This document shows, in pieces, positions 1 through 8,752 of a stretch of 64,000 bases of DNA; within the stretch, counting starts at the first letter, position 1, and each line of letters opens with the position of its first letter. Made by a program: the position numbers and the translations under genes. Source of the DNA: an uncultured Clostridia bacterium (GTDB lineage Bacteria > Bacillota > Clostridia > UMGS1810); assembly GCA_934500875.1 (NCBI GenBank), contig CAKSTL010000008.1, positions 62,001-126,000 on the forward strand, read 5' to 3'. The notes under the pieces are model-generated. The model saw nothing but the letters and a program-made list of their open reading frames with translations. It was not told where the DNA came from and did not search any database.

Positions 1-712
1 AGTTACAATCAACTATGTTATCACAGATGTTGAGAAAAACAGAAAATTTGTATGCGTTGACCCGCACGATATTCCCGTTGTTGCAGTTGTTGACCCTGAT
101 ATGATGTCGTCTATGCCCAAAGGTCTTACCGCCGCAACAGGTATGGACGCCCTTACTCACGCAATTGAGGGTTACATTACAAAAGGCGCTTGGGAACTTT
201 CGGATATGTTCCATTTAAAGGCTATCGAGATTATTTCACGTTCGCTGCGTGGTGCGGTTGACAACACACCCGAAGGCAGAGAGGGTATGGCGCTCGGCCA
301 GTATGTTGCAGGAATGGGCTTCTCTAATGTAGGTCTTGGAATTGTTCACTCTATGGCTCATCCGCTCGGTGCGCTTTATGATACGCCTCACGGTGTTGCA
401 AACGCTATTATTCTTCCTGTTGTTATGGAATACAATGCTGATGCAACGGGCGAAAAATACAGGGATATCGCAAAGGCTATGGGCGTTGAGGGAACAGAAA
501 AGATGACGCAGGCTGAATACAGAAAAGCGGCTGTTGACGCTGTTAAAAAACTTGCGGCAGACGTTGGTATTCCTGCCGACTTGAAAGAAATTGTAAAGAA
601 AGAGGACATTCCTTTCCTTGCGCAGTCTGCATATGACGACGCTTGCCGTCCCGGCAATCCGAAGGATACAAGCGTTGAAGAGATTGCAAAGCTTTACGAA
701 TCAATGATTTAA
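1..712 (+). CDS. fucO: Lactaldehyde reductase (FucO), 3' part
   Basis: This is an iron-containing group III alcohol dehydrogenase that reduces L-lactaldehyde to 1,2-propanediol, the anaerobic end step of rhamnose and fucose catabolism. The reading frame is open from base 2, so the NAD-binding half lies outside the window. The visible 236 residues follow E. coli FucO closely from memory, including the HAIEGYITKGAW stretch, the metal-binding histidines in HSMAHPLG and TPHGVAN, and the GQYVAGMGFSNVGLG helix. Rhamnose isomerase lies 1.8 kb downstream on the other strand, so a shared rhamnose role is likely. A terminator follows at once, so this was the last gene of its transcript. Confidence 0.93.
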   Translation, partial: VTINYVITDVEKNRKFVCVDPHDIPVVAVVDPDMMSSMPKGLTAATGMDALTHAIEGYITKGAWELSDMFHLKAIEIISRSLRGAVDNTPEGREGMALGQYVAGMGFSNVGLGIVHSMAHPLGALYDTPHGVANAIILPVVMEYNADATGEKYRDIAKAMGVEGTEKMTQAEYRKAAVDAVKKLAADVGIPADLKEIVKKEDIPFLAQSAYDDACRPGNPKDTSVEEIAKLYESMI

Positions 713-737
713 GTATTTTAAATAACACAAATAACAC

Positions 738-780
738 AAATACGGTTGATGTCGAAAAACGGCTTTAGCCGTATTTTTTT
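738..780 (+). terminator. Rho-independent terminator after fucO
   Basis: AAATACGG (738-745) can pair with CCGTATTT (769-776), with an alternative inner ACGGC/GCCGT stem, followed by a run of T. It lies 26 bases after the fucO stop codon. Confidence 0.75.
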
Positions 781-857
781 GTGCAATAAACATATAAAAA
801 ATTTATACGAAAATATGTGATAATTTTACAATAGTTTTCTATATTGCCAATGTTTTA

Positions 858-886
858 TTGACAAACGAACGAATTTGTATTATCAT
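858..886 (+). promoter_or_regulatory. Sigma-A promoter for the permease gene
   Basis: TTGACA (858-863) and TATCAT (881-886) are separated by 17 bases, a near-consensus housekeeping promoter 44 bases before the permease start. Confidence 0.75.
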
Positions 887-929
887 AATAATGTTATGAA
901 TTAGAAAAATAAGGAAGGATTTTTTAAAA

Positions 930-2360
930 ATGGAAAAAAAGCTAACGAAAAAATACGGGCTTTTGACCGCAATAGCTTTGGTTGTCGGCATTGTTGTGGG
1001 AAGCGGTGTGTTTTTTAAAGCACAGAACATTCTTAACGCAACCGACGGGGATATGCCGCTCGGAATTCTTGCGTGGTTTATAGGCGGCGCAATTATGATT
1101 GTGTGTGCGTTTTGCTTTGCCACAATGGCAACAAAATATGAAAAGGTGAACGGACTTGTGGACTATGCCGAGGTAACGTGCGGAAAAAAGTACGCATATA
1201 TGGTGGGCTGGTTTATGACAATGATTTACTATCCTTGCATAACATCAGTGCTTGCGTGGGTTTCGGCAAGATATACGCTCGAGGTTTTCGGTCAGATGGA
1301 TCCCACAACGGGAACTTGTCTTGCACTTGCAGGGCTTTATCTTTGCATAAGCTATTCCATAAATGCGCTTTCGCCCGTTATTGCAGGTAAGTTTCAGGTT
1401 TCAGCCACAATAATAAAGCTTATTCCGCTTACGCTTATGGCAGTTGTCGGCACAATTTACGGTCTTGTCGTAAAGCACGACGGCGCTTCTCAGTCTCTTC
1501 TTTTGCAAAACTTTGCAACCGCAAAGGGCGATAATATGAATGTTTTGTTCGGCTCTGTTGTTGCGACGGCGTTTGCGTATGAAGGCTGGATTATTGCCAC
1601 CTCAATTAATGCGGAACTTAAGGATTCCAAGAGAAATCTTCCGATTGCACTTACACTCGGAACGACAATTGTAATGTGCGTCTACATTGCTTATTACATA
1701 GGCGTTGCAGGCGGCGCCACGATTGAATCGCTGAGAGCAGATGGCGCTACAACGGCGTTTACAAATATTTTCGGTTCGGTTTTGGGAACTGTCTTGAAGG
1801 TGTTTATCGCAATTTCGTGCCTCGGAACGTTAAATGGTCTTATGCTTGGCTGTACGAGAGGAATTTATGCCCTTGCGGCACGTAATGAGGGTCCCAAACC
1901 AAAGGTGTTTTCGGTTGTTGACCCTTCAACAAATATGCCTACAAACTCGGCAATATTAGGACTTTTAATGTGCGCAATATGGCTTTTCTACTTCTTTGCG
2001 GCAAACTTGGCATCTCTGTTTGTTGCAAATTATGATGCTGCGTCCGCAAACGGTCTTGTAAAGCTTATCGGCACGCTTAATGCCGAAACAAACACAATTT
2101 CGGTAAACTGGTTTGGCTTTGATTCGTCCGAAATTCCGATTGTAACGCTTTATGCAATGTATATACCCATTTTCTTTAAAATGATGAAATTTAAAGAATT
2201 TTCGGTCTTTAAACGCATTATAATGCCGCTTCTTGCCATTATCGGGTCGGTGTTTATGGTGTTTGCCGCCGTTTATGCACATAAATGGGGAGTAGCTTTC
2301 TACCTTATCGTATTTGCAATAATTATGATTTGGGGAAGAATGGTTATGGCCGAAAAATAA
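930..2360 (+). CDS. APC-superfamily amino-acid permease
   Basis: The 476-residue protein has about twelve hydrophobic segments and the N-terminal APC signature GIVVGSGVFFK at about residues 20-30, which forms the substrate loop in LAT/SteT-type transporters. It is an integral membrane carrier, probably an amino-acid exchanger or proton symporter of the serine/threonine exchanger type; the exact substrate cannot be told. The start is an ATG preceded by AAGGAAGG at about 911-918. It has its own promoter and a strong terminator, so it is monocistronic and not obviously tied to the sugar genes on either side. Confidence 0.85.
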   Translation: MEKKLTKKYGLLTAIALVVGIVVGSGVFFKAQNILNATDGDMPLGILAWFIGGAIMIVCAFCFATMATKYEKVNGLVDYAEVTCGKKYAYMVGWFMTMIYYPCITSVLAWVSARYTLEVFGQMDPTTGTCLALAGLYLCISYSINALSPVIAGKFQVSATIIKLIPLTLMAVVGTIYGLVVKHDGASQSLLLQNFATAKGDNMNVLFGSVVATAFAYEGWIIATSINAELKDSKRNLPIALTLGTTIVMCVYIAYYIGVAGGATIESLRADGATTAFTNIFGSVLGTVLKVFIAISCLGTLNGLMLGCTRGIYALAARNEGPKPKVFSVVDPSTNMPTNSAILGLLMCAIWLFYFFAANLASLFVANYDAASANGLVKLIGTLNAETNTISVNWFGFDSSEIPIVTLYAMYIPIFFKMMKFKEFSVFKRIIMPLLAIIGSVFMVFAAVYAHKWGVAFYLIVFAIIMIWGRMVMAEK

Positions 2361-2385
2361 AATCGCAAAAAATATAAAAAAGTAT

Positions 2386-2413
2386 GCACCCGGCAAAAGT
2401 CGGGTGCGTTTTT
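2386..2413. terminator. Bidirectional terminator between permease and rhaA
   Basis: GCACCCG (2386-2392) pairs with CGGGTGC (2401-2407) around an 8-base loop. A T-run follows on the plus strand and an A-run precedes it, so it can also stop the convergent rhaA transcript. Confidence 0.85.
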
Positions 2414-2466
2414 GCGTTTTGCCGTAAAGCGTTTTTGTACGGCAAACTTTTTATAAATATTTGCTT

Positions 2467-3705
2467 TTATCTTTTTAAAAGCACATCCTTTTCATATTTT
2501 TTAATTTCGGAAAGGTAATCCGATTTAACATTTTCATCTGCAAGATATTTTTCCCAGATATCGCCGAACGGAAGCGTTTTAAGATTTTCGTTCATCACCA
2601 TAAGAGAAGTAAAATCGCCGCTGTCCTGAAGGGTTTTGAGCGTTTTGTGCGGTGTAAGAAGCGCGTACAAAAGAGCCTTTTCCACATTTCTCATTCCCGT
2701 AACCCAAGCGGAAATCCTGTTTATTGAAGCGTCGAAGTAATCTGTTGCGATAAAAACTCTGTCAAGAGCGTTGGCGGCAACTATTTCTTTTGCAATTTCT
2801 CTTGTTTCGTCGTCGAACAAAACAACGTGGTCGCTGTCCCATCTCACGCCCCTTGTGATATGGAGCGCAATTTTTTCATTAAACAAAAGCATTGCGGAAA
2901 TTTTGTCCGACACAACCTCGGTGGGGTGGTAATGTCCGTTGTCCATAAGCGGAGTAATGCCGTTTTTGTTTACGTAATTTAAGCAAAACTCGGCAGAACC
3001 TACCGTGTACGATTCCATTCCTATGCCGAAAACCTTTGATTCGAGCGTTATGTAAACCTTGTTTTTGTCATACGGCACTGACAGAATTTCATCAAGCGAC
3101 GCTTTAAAACGTGCTCTCGGCGAAAAGCGGTCGGCGGGAATATCCTTGTATCCGTCCGGAATCCAGATGTTCATAACGCAGGGAATACCTGTTTGTTCAG
3201 CAAAAAATTGTGAAATTTCAACACATCTTTTGCCGTGTTCAATCCAGAATTTTCTCACATTTTCGTCGGGAGAAGAAAGTGTGAGATTGTTTTTTACCAT
3301 AGCGTGCGAAAAAAATGTGGGGTTAAAGTCAATGCCCATATTGCGCTCTTTTGCAAACTCAACCCATTTTTCAAAGTGCTTAGGCAAAATTTCATTTCTG
3401 TCGGCAAATTCGCCATCCTCAAAAATTGCATAGCAGGCGTGAAGATTGAGCTTTTTTTTGCCCGGAATAAGCCCTATTGCCATATCAATGTCGTTTTTCA
3501 ATTCGTCAAACGTTCTTGCCTTGCCGGGATAATTTCCCGTTGTCTGAATACCTCCCGACAGGCTTTGTTTGGTGTCAAATCCGCCTACGTCGTCGCCCTG
3601 CCAGCAATGCATTGATATTGTTACGTTTTTTAAGGTATCAATAGCTTTTTGTGCGTCAATTCCATACTTTTTGTATTCCGAAACAGCGCTTTCAAATCTG
3701 TTCAT
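2467..3705 (-). CDS. rhaA: L-rhamnose isomerase
   Basis: The enzyme converts L-rhamnose to L-rhamnulose, the first step of rhamnose catabolism in the cytoplasm. At 412 residues it matches the usual length (419 in E. coli), and blocks such as MHCWQGDDVGGF, GGIQTTGNYPGKAR, NIWIPDGYKDI, ESYTVGSAEF and WDSDHVVLFDDETREIA are near-identical to RhaA. The metal-binding Glu, Asp and His of the TIM barrel are in these blocks. The ATG is preceded by GGAGGG. The gene lies downstream of and parallel to an AraC regulator, and fucO is nearby. rhaB and rhaD are not in the window. Confidence 0.96.
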   Translation of the reverse strand: MNRFESAVSEYKKYGIDAQKAIDTLKNVTISMHCWQGDDVGGFDTKQSLSGGIQTTGNYPGKARTFDELKNDIDMAIGLIPGKKKLNLHACYAIFEDGEFADRNEILPKHFEKWVEFAKERNMGIDFNPTFFSHAMVKNNLTLSSPDENVRKFWIEHGKRCVEISQFFAEQTGIPCVMNIWIPDGYKDIPADRFSPRARFKASLDEILSVPYDKNKVYITLESKVFGIGMESYTVGSAEFCLNYVNKNGITPLMDNGHYHPTEVVSDKISAMLLFNEKIALHITRGVRWDSDHVVLFDDETREIAKEIVAANALDRVFIATDYFDASINRISAWVTGMRNVEKALLYALLTPHKTLKTLQDSGDFTSLMVMNENLKTLPFGDIWEKYLADENVKSDYLSEIKKYEKDVLLKR

Positions 3706-3820
3706 TTTAAATCCCTCCGATAATTTTATACTTTACAAGGTTAATAATATCATTGGAGAAAGAAAAAATAAAGAACACCTTTTGTGTTAAAAAGTGTCCT
3801 TATTTGCAATGCGCAAATGC

Positions 3821-4783
3821 TTATTTTCCGCTGTTTTGCTTGCGGTAGATATGCGGCGATACTCCGTAAGTTTTTTTAAACAGCCTGTGAAAATAGCTTA
3901 AGTTGCTGTAGCCTGTTTGCAGCGAGATATCCGATACGTTAAGGTCGGTGGTGCTCAAAAGAAAGCACGCCTGCGAAAGACGTTTTGCCTGGACGATTTC
4001 GGTATATGTTTTTCCTGTTTTTCGTTTTATTTCTTTTGAAAACCAATAAAAATCGTAGTGCAAAAGTTTGGAAAGTTCGGCAAGAGAGCCGCATCTGTAG
4101 TTTTCTTCAACGTATGAGAGCACCTTTATTATGTCGCTGTCGTTTTCGTCACGGCACACAATTCGGTCGGTGACGTTCAAAAGGTTTAAAAACAGCAATG
4201 CCATTGTCTGACGGTTAATTTTTCTTTTGTTGAGCGTCTTGTTCAAGAGCGTCCATATAAGGTTTTCAACAAGGTTCTGAACAGGAAGAACGTCAGATAC
4301 TTCAAAATGCAGAAAACCGCTTTTTTTACCGTCGCTTTTTAGATGTTCTATAATAAATCTCCTCAGTAAAGTGTCCTCATTTCCGAGCATTTCGGGAGAA
4401 GGGTCAAAAAATTCGGGAAGTATTATAAAATTCACGGCAATGTCATCCTTTGACGCAGGAAGAATTTCCTGGCTTGCGTTTTGACCCAAAAACAGCAGCT
4501 CGCCCTGACCGAGAATTATTTTTCTGCCGTTTACAATATGCGTTGTTTTGCCCTTGCACATATAAATTACTTCGATAAAATCGTGCGAATGTTTTGGAAA
4601 GTGCACAAAACGGGTGTGCGGTCTTACTGCGATAAGCTTTCCCTCTTCAAGAAGCTTTTTGCCGGTGATGACGTCGGTGTGACCGTCGGTATAAAGGCTT
4701 TTATCAATTTCTTCGCCGTTTAAAATGGCTCTTTCCTCGTCTGTTATGGGGCTGAGGCGCTTAAGTATTTCTTCGTTTATCAT
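3821..4783 (-). CDS. AraC-family regulator, likely of rhamnose genes
   Basis: This 320-residue protein has an N-terminal cupin-like sensor (about residues 55-130, with HFPKHSHDFIEVIYMCKG) and a C-terminal double helix-turn-helix (about 220-318) ending in the AraC signature SNLSYFHRLFKKTYGVSPHIYR. Such proteins usually activate sugar genes when the cognate sugar binds. It sits 115 bases upstream of rhaA in the same orientation, so control of rhaA is the natural inference, but the ligand is not shown. Its own RBS is weak. Confidence 0.85.
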   Translation of the reverse strand: MINEEILKRLSPITDEERAILNGEEIDKSLYTDGHTDVITGKKLLEEGKLIAVRPHTRFVHFPKHSHDFIEVIYMCKGKTTHIVNGRKIILGQGELLFLGQNASQEILPASKDDIAVNFIILPEFFDPSPEMLGNEDTLLRRFIIEHLKSDGKKSGFLHFEVSDVLPVQNLVENLIWTLLNKTLNKRKINRQTMALLFLNLLNVTDRIVCRDENDSDIIKVLSYVEENYRCGSLAELSKLLHYDFYWFSKEIKRKTGKTYTEIVQAKRLSQACFLLSTTDLNVSDISLQTGYSNLSYFHRLFKKTYGVSPHIYRKQNSGK

Positions 4784-4846
4784 AAATATTCACCGATTTT
4801 ATGATATCACAAATGATTAAAAATGTAAAATAAAAAATAAAAATTG

Positions 4847-4875
4847 TTGAAGTTATTTCAAAAATGGTATATAAT
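4847..4875 (+). promoter_or_regulatory. Promoter of the CmpB-like gene
   Basis: TTGAAG (4847-4852), a 17-base spacer and TATAAT (4870-4875) lie just ahead of an AGGGGTG ribosome-binding site and the ATG at 4908. Confidence 0.75.
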
Positions 4876-4907
4876 ATATAAAAAGGAAATTTTTAAGGGG
4901 TGTAAAA

Positions 4908-5690
4908 ATGGGGTTTTATACGCTTGAAAAATATTTTTTATGGTTTTTTATATATGCGGTAATCGGCTGGATTTATGAAAGCACGCTTTGCTCGATAACC
5001 GGAAAAAAGTTTGTGAACCGAGGTTTTTTGAACGGTCCGTACTGCCCGATTTACGGCGCAGGGGCAATTTTGGATATACTCGTTCTGGGAAGATTTAAAA
5101 ATCCGTTTTTGCTGTTTTTTGCAAGCGCAGTTCTCACTTGCCTTTTGGAATATGCCACGTCATATGCTATGGAAAAAATTTTTAATGCCAGATGGTGGGA
5201 TTATTCCGATTCAAAGTTCAACATAAAGGGCAGGGTGTGCCTTCTCGGCGCAGTTGTTTTCGGGCTGCTTTCGGTGGCGCTCATTCTTTTTATTCACCCC
5301 TTTGTTTCAAGGCACACCGACAACATTCCGCATATTTTGCTCAATGTCGTTTCGGGGGTTGTCTTTGCGGGCTTTGCGGCTGACTGCATCATCACAATTA
5401 CAGGATTTACCAGCTTTGATATGCGTCTTAAAGAGTTTTCGGAGTATCTTGACAAGAAGAAGGAGGACGCTGCTGCCGAGTTTGAAAAATTCAAGCGTGA
5501 GCACAGGTCGCTCAGGCTCAGCAACGCATATGAGATGTTTCTTTTGCGCCTTAACAGTCAGCACAGGCGTATGATTAAGGGATTTCCGAAATTGAAATCC
5601 GTAAAATATCAGGACGCTTTAAACAGGCTGCATATGAATATCGGTGAGTTCAGAAAGCATAAGCTTATAAGCCGTCAGATTAAAAAATAA
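4908..5690 (+). CDS. CmpB-like putative ABC-transporter type IV membrane protein
   Basis: The 260-residue protein has five to six hydrophobic segments in the first 165 residues and a charged, helical C-terminal tail (about 170-260). Features such as GWIYESTLCSITGKKFVNRGF, GPYCPIYGAGA and ARWWDYSDSKFNIKGRVCL are those of the Pfam family called putative ABC-transporter type IV (CmpB), widespread in Clostridia. No biochemical role is firmly established and no ATPase gene is adjacent. It is a single-gene transcript with its own promoter and terminator. Confidence 0.8.
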   Translation: MGFYTLEKYFLWFFIYAVIGWIYESTLCSITGKKFVNRGFLNGPYCPIYGAGAILDILVLGRFKNPFLLFFASAVLTCLLEYATSYAMEKIFNARWWDYSDSKFNIKGRVCLLGAVVFGLLSVALILFIHPFVSRHTDNIPHILLNVVSGVVFAGFAADCIITITGFTSFDMRLKEFSEYLDKKKEDAAAEFEKFKREHRSLRLSNAYEMFLLRLNSQHRRMIKGFPKLKSVKYQDALNRLHMNIGEFRKHKLISRQIKK

Positions 5691-5693
5691 TAA

Positions 5694-5756
5694 AAAACCG
5701 GGCATACACCAAAAAGGAGCAAAACGCTTTGCAAAGGTGTGTTCCCGGTTTTTGTT
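5694..5756. terminator. Bidirectional terminator
   Basis: AAAACCGGGCATACACC and its partner GGTGTGTTCCCGGTTTTT form a long stem between two convergent genes, with T-runs readable in both directions. Confidence 0.8.
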
Positions 5757-5768
5757 TTTTGCATAATT

Positions 5769-6239
5769 TCAGTTTGCGGGTTTGCAAACATCAACCCATT
5801 CGTCGTATTTTGAAAATTCTTCAAGCTCTTTTATTGTTACTTCAATTGCGGTGTTTGAGCTTCCGCACGCAGGAAAGACGGTATCAAACCTTTTTAATGA
5901 TTCGTCAAGATATATTTTTACGCCGTCGTTTACCGCAAACGGGCACACACCGCCGACAGCGTGTCCTATAAGCTCGGATGCTTGTTCGTGCGTAAGCATT
6001 TTTGCTTTTGCGCCGAATTTTTTCTTGTATTTTGCGTTGTCGATTTTCATATCGCCAGCTGTAACAACCAAAATCGGCGCTTCGCCCAGCATAAACGATA
6101 TCGATTTTGCAATTCTTTTTCCTTCGCAGTTTAATGCCTTTGCTGCAAGCTCAACCGTTGCGCTCGATACGTCAAATTCTAAAATTCTGTCCTCGATATT
6201 CAATGTTTTAAAATAGTTTCGTACTTTTTTGACAGACAT
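5769..6239 (-). CDS. YbaK/EbsC-family aminoacyl-tRNA deacylase
   Basis: This is a YbaK/ProX-type editing domain of about 156 residues, which hydrolyses misacylated tRNA such as Cys-tRNA(Pro) in trans. The family features AKSISFMLGEAPILVVTAGDMKID and HAVGGVCPFAVN, with the conserved GGVCPF loop, are present. An upstream in-frame ATG at 6272 exists, but GGAGGTG sits 7 bases before the ATG at 6239, so that start is chosen. The gene is alone on its strand with no functional link to its neighbours. Confidence 0.87.
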   Translation of the reverse strand: MSVKKVRNYFKTLNIEDRILEFDVSSATVELAAKALNCEGKRIAKSISFMLGEAPILVVTAGDMKIDNAKYKKKFGAKAKMLTHEQASELIGHAVGGVCPFAVNDGVKIYLDESLKRFDTVFPACGSSNTAIEVTIKELEEFSKYDEWVDVCKPAN

Positions 6240-6331
6240 TTTTTTGCACCTCCAATATGTAAATACAGACAACCGAGGGGGATTTCGGCTGTCTGTATTA
6301 TAATATCACTGTATGCGAAAAAAGTCAAATT

Positions 6332-7240
6332 TTAAAGTGCGGACTGAGTATCAGTCGGGTCGCCGTTTATGGCAAGGTCGTACTCGTGCGACCAGTCAAG
6401 ACCCCTGTACTGCGCCGCTCTGTCGTCTTTTTCGATAAAGTCCATAAGAAGGTCGAGCATATCCTTTGTCCAGGTGTTTTTGTCAATCTGCGCAGTTGTA
6501 AATTTGTTGAGCGTAATCATTTCAAAACCGAACAAATCCTTAACCTGCGTTTTTGCAGCACCGCCGACAACCTCCTCAACAAGATGCGAGGGAATAAACA
6601 AAACTCCGCCGCCTGCACCGAAAACAACGTCGCCGGGAAGGCATATTGCGTTGCCTATGCGGGTGGGCGTGTTGTATGCCGTCATAATAAAATCACGAAT
6701 AGGCGTGGGGTCAATTCCACGGTAGTAAACCTGGGTGTTTTCAACCTTTTTCATTTGCTCGGTATCACGGACGCCGCCCCAGATTACCGCACCGCCGTTC
6801 TCGTTTTTGGTCTTGTTTTTGAGCGCTGTAGTAAGGTTTCCGCCCAAAAAAGTGCCTTTGTAGATTTTGTCGTACATATCAATAACGGGAACGTCGTATT
6901 CCATAAGATTATCAATAACCCACTGATTGTATGTACCCGTTCTGCCTTCGCTTCTGCCGATATCCTTTACAACTTCGTCAAGGTCGGGACGGAAAGGGCA
7001 GTATGTTGCGGTAACCGCACGTCCGATAAGCTTTCTGCCGTCGTCGTGAAGCGTGTGAAGCCTTCCTTCAAACTGGCTCTCGTAACCCTTTACAAAGATA
7101 GGCTTCCAAACCTCTTCAAGCGTAAGATTTTTAAGCGCTTTTAAATATTTTTCGTCAACCTTGGGTCTGCCGTCGGGAAGTCTTTCGCCTTTCCACTGCG
7201 GCGTAAGTTTAATTATTTCTTCTCTTACATTAAAATTCAT
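6332..7240 (-). CDS. RraA/HMG-aldolase-family protein in a sugar-acid cluster
   Basis: The 302-residue protein has the RraA-like fold, with GGN at 133-135, the signature GGVRD at 155-159 and PGDVVFGAGGGVLFIP at about 203-218. Family members include 4-hydroxy-4-methyl-2-oxoglutarate aldolases that split 2-keto acids using a divalent metal, as well as the RNase E inhibitor RraA. It is longer than typical RraA (about 160) because of extensions at both ends. It is the last gene of the dehydratase-GH10-SDR block, so I infer an aldolase or lyase step on a keto-deoxy sugar acid. The exact reaction is not known. Confidence 0.75.
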   Translation of the reverse strand: MNFNVREEIIKLTPQWKGERLPDGRPKVDEKYLKALKNLTLEEVWKPIFVKGYESQFEGRLHTLHDDGRKLIGRAVTATYCPFRPDLDEVVKDIGRSEGRTGTYNQWVIDNLMEYDVPVIDMYDKIYKGTFLGGNLTTALKNKTKNENGGAVIWGGVRDTEQMKKVENTQVYYRGIDPTPIRDFIMTAYNTPTRIGNAICLPGDVVFGAGGGVLFIPSHLVEEVVGGAAKTQVKDLFGFEMITLNKFTTAQIDKNTWTKDMLDLLMDFIEKDDRAAQYRGLDWSHEYDLAINGDPTDTQSAL

Positions 7241-7257
7241 TTTTAACCCTCCTCGGA

Positions 7258-7994
7258 TTATAATTGTATCTTAACTTCATTTTCCGTGTTGCTTTTGAGT
7301 GTAATGTCAAATTTCCTGTCATCAACGGTTATTGTGTAATCGCCGTAAAATCCCTTGAATTTCGCCGTTCCGTCACCGTTTGTTTCAGTTTCGGTGTTTG
7401 TAATCCAGCGCTCGGTGAACAGATGCTTAATCACATCGTAAGCAGGCTTTTTGCTCATATCGAAGCGCAAAAGACCGCCTCTGTATATGTTTTCGCTCAA
7501 TGTCATATCGCCTTGAGGAGCAAACGCTGCATATCCGTCAACCAAATTCCAGTAAATAACCGCCTCAACCGCCTTGTGGCTGAACCAGATACTGTATAAA
7601 TTCTCGATAAGCTCTGCCTGGATTTTTTCGTCCTCTGCGGAGTCGGAATATGCGGGAATTGTGATTTCGGTAACCTGCAAGGGTTTGGCGAGTTTCTCAT
7701 ACGTATCAAGAACGCTGAAGAGCGCTTTCGGATTATACATATCGGTTGCGTTGTATTTTTCGTTCTTTTCCGCCGACTCTAACTCGTCAATCATAAAAAT
7801 GTTTGAGCCGTGCAAAAATTCGTGTTTTTTCTGTTCGGCTTTAATTTTTTTGCCGACAACGGGTTTTCCGTCCTTGTCAACAAGTTTTATCTTTGCAAAA
7901 CCTTTTCGGTTCAGCTCAATGCCGTTTTTAACTCTTTCTTCCGTTTTTCTTTATATCGGTCAAAATTTACAAAAATATCATTGCGTCTGCTCAT
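7258..7994 (-). pseudogene. Degraded GH10 paralogue with internal deletion and frameshift
   Basis: Read from an ATG at 7994, the frame begins MSRRNDIFVNFDRYK, matching the start of the intact GH10 gene at 8753-10072. A one-base loss in the T5 run at 7944-7948 shifts the frame. After correction the N-terminal domain runs to about its residue 80 and then jumps straight to the equivalent of about residue 275. Roughly 195 residues, including the acid/base glutamate, are missing, while the nucleophile segment VTEITIPAY and the C-terminal domain remain. A 185-residue open frame survives at 7258-7815 but cannot be an active glycosidase. It is a relic of a tandem duplication. Confidence 0.88.
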
Positions 7995-8007
7995 ATTTTT
8001 CTCATTA

Positions 8008-8736
8008 TTACAGGTGCATTCCGCCGTCAACTATTATTTCGGAGCCTGTTATATATCTCGCCTCGCCGCTGCACAGAAAAAGCACGGCAGGGGCAACGTC
8101 CGCAGGTGTGCCCACGTATCCGCACGGAATACTGTTTTCAACCTTTTCCAGAAAGTTTTTGTCAGAAAGCGCTGCAGTATTTCTCGGCGTGTTTATTGCG
8201 CCCGGCGCCACGTTGTTTAAGGTTACGCCGAACGGTGCGAGGACAGGGGCAATGTTTTCAACAAGCTTCATCTGCGCCGCCTTTGTAACACCGTAGAGCG
8301 AGAGCTGCGGATGATTGTTATACTGGTTTACACTGCCGATTGTCACAATTCTGCCGTATTTGTTCTGTTTCATTTTCGGCGCATATTTTTTTATAAGATA
8401 GTACGTGCTTTTTATGTTGCAGTCGAACTGATTGTCAATTTCTTCGTCCGTAAAGCTGTCCCAATCTCTTTTGTACTGGATAGACGCATTAAGAACGAGT
8501 ATGTCAACGTCGCCCGTTTTTTTATACATTGCGTCAATTTCCTCTTTTTTGCAGAGGTCGGCACGCACGGGTGCGCCTGTTTTTATCATATCGCACGCTT
8601 TTTTGCATTTTTCTTCGCTTGAGGCGCCGTTTACATAAACAAATGCGCCGCAGTCCGAAAGAAGTTTTGCAATTTCAAGTCCTATTCCTTGTGTTGCACC
8701 GGTAACCAGCGCCTTTTTGCCGCTTAAGTCAAACAT
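8008..8736 (-). CDS. SDR-family dehydrogenase
   Basis: This is a classical short-chain dehydrogenase of about 242 residues. It has the nucleotide-binding TGATQGIG motif near the N-terminus, the LVLNAS motif, catalytic Ser and Tyr-x3-Lys in SVNQY...LYGVTKAA, the PGAINTPRN motif and a C-terminal GSEIIVDGGMHL. It would oxidise or reduce a sugar-derived alcohol with NAD(P). Of two ATGs (8745 and 8736), the inner one has AAAGGA at a suitable distance and is preferred. It lies 16 bases after GH10 in the dehydratase block, where 2-keto-3-deoxy-sugar-acid dehydrogenases are typical; the substrate is inferred only. Confidence 0.85.
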   Translation of the reverse strand: MFDLSGKKALVTGATQGIGLEIAKLLSDCGAFVYVNGASSEEKCKKACDMIKTGAPVRADLCKKEEIDAMYKKTGDVDILVLNASIQYKRDWDSFTDEEIDNQFDCNIKSTYYLIKKYAPKMKQNKYGRIVTIGSVNQYNNHPQLSLYGVTKAAQMKLVENIAPVLAPFGVTLNNVAPGAINTPRNTAALSDKNFLEKVENSIPCGYVGTPADVAPAVLFLCSGEARYITGSEIIVDGGMHL

Positions 8737-8752
8737 TTTTCCCATCCTTTAT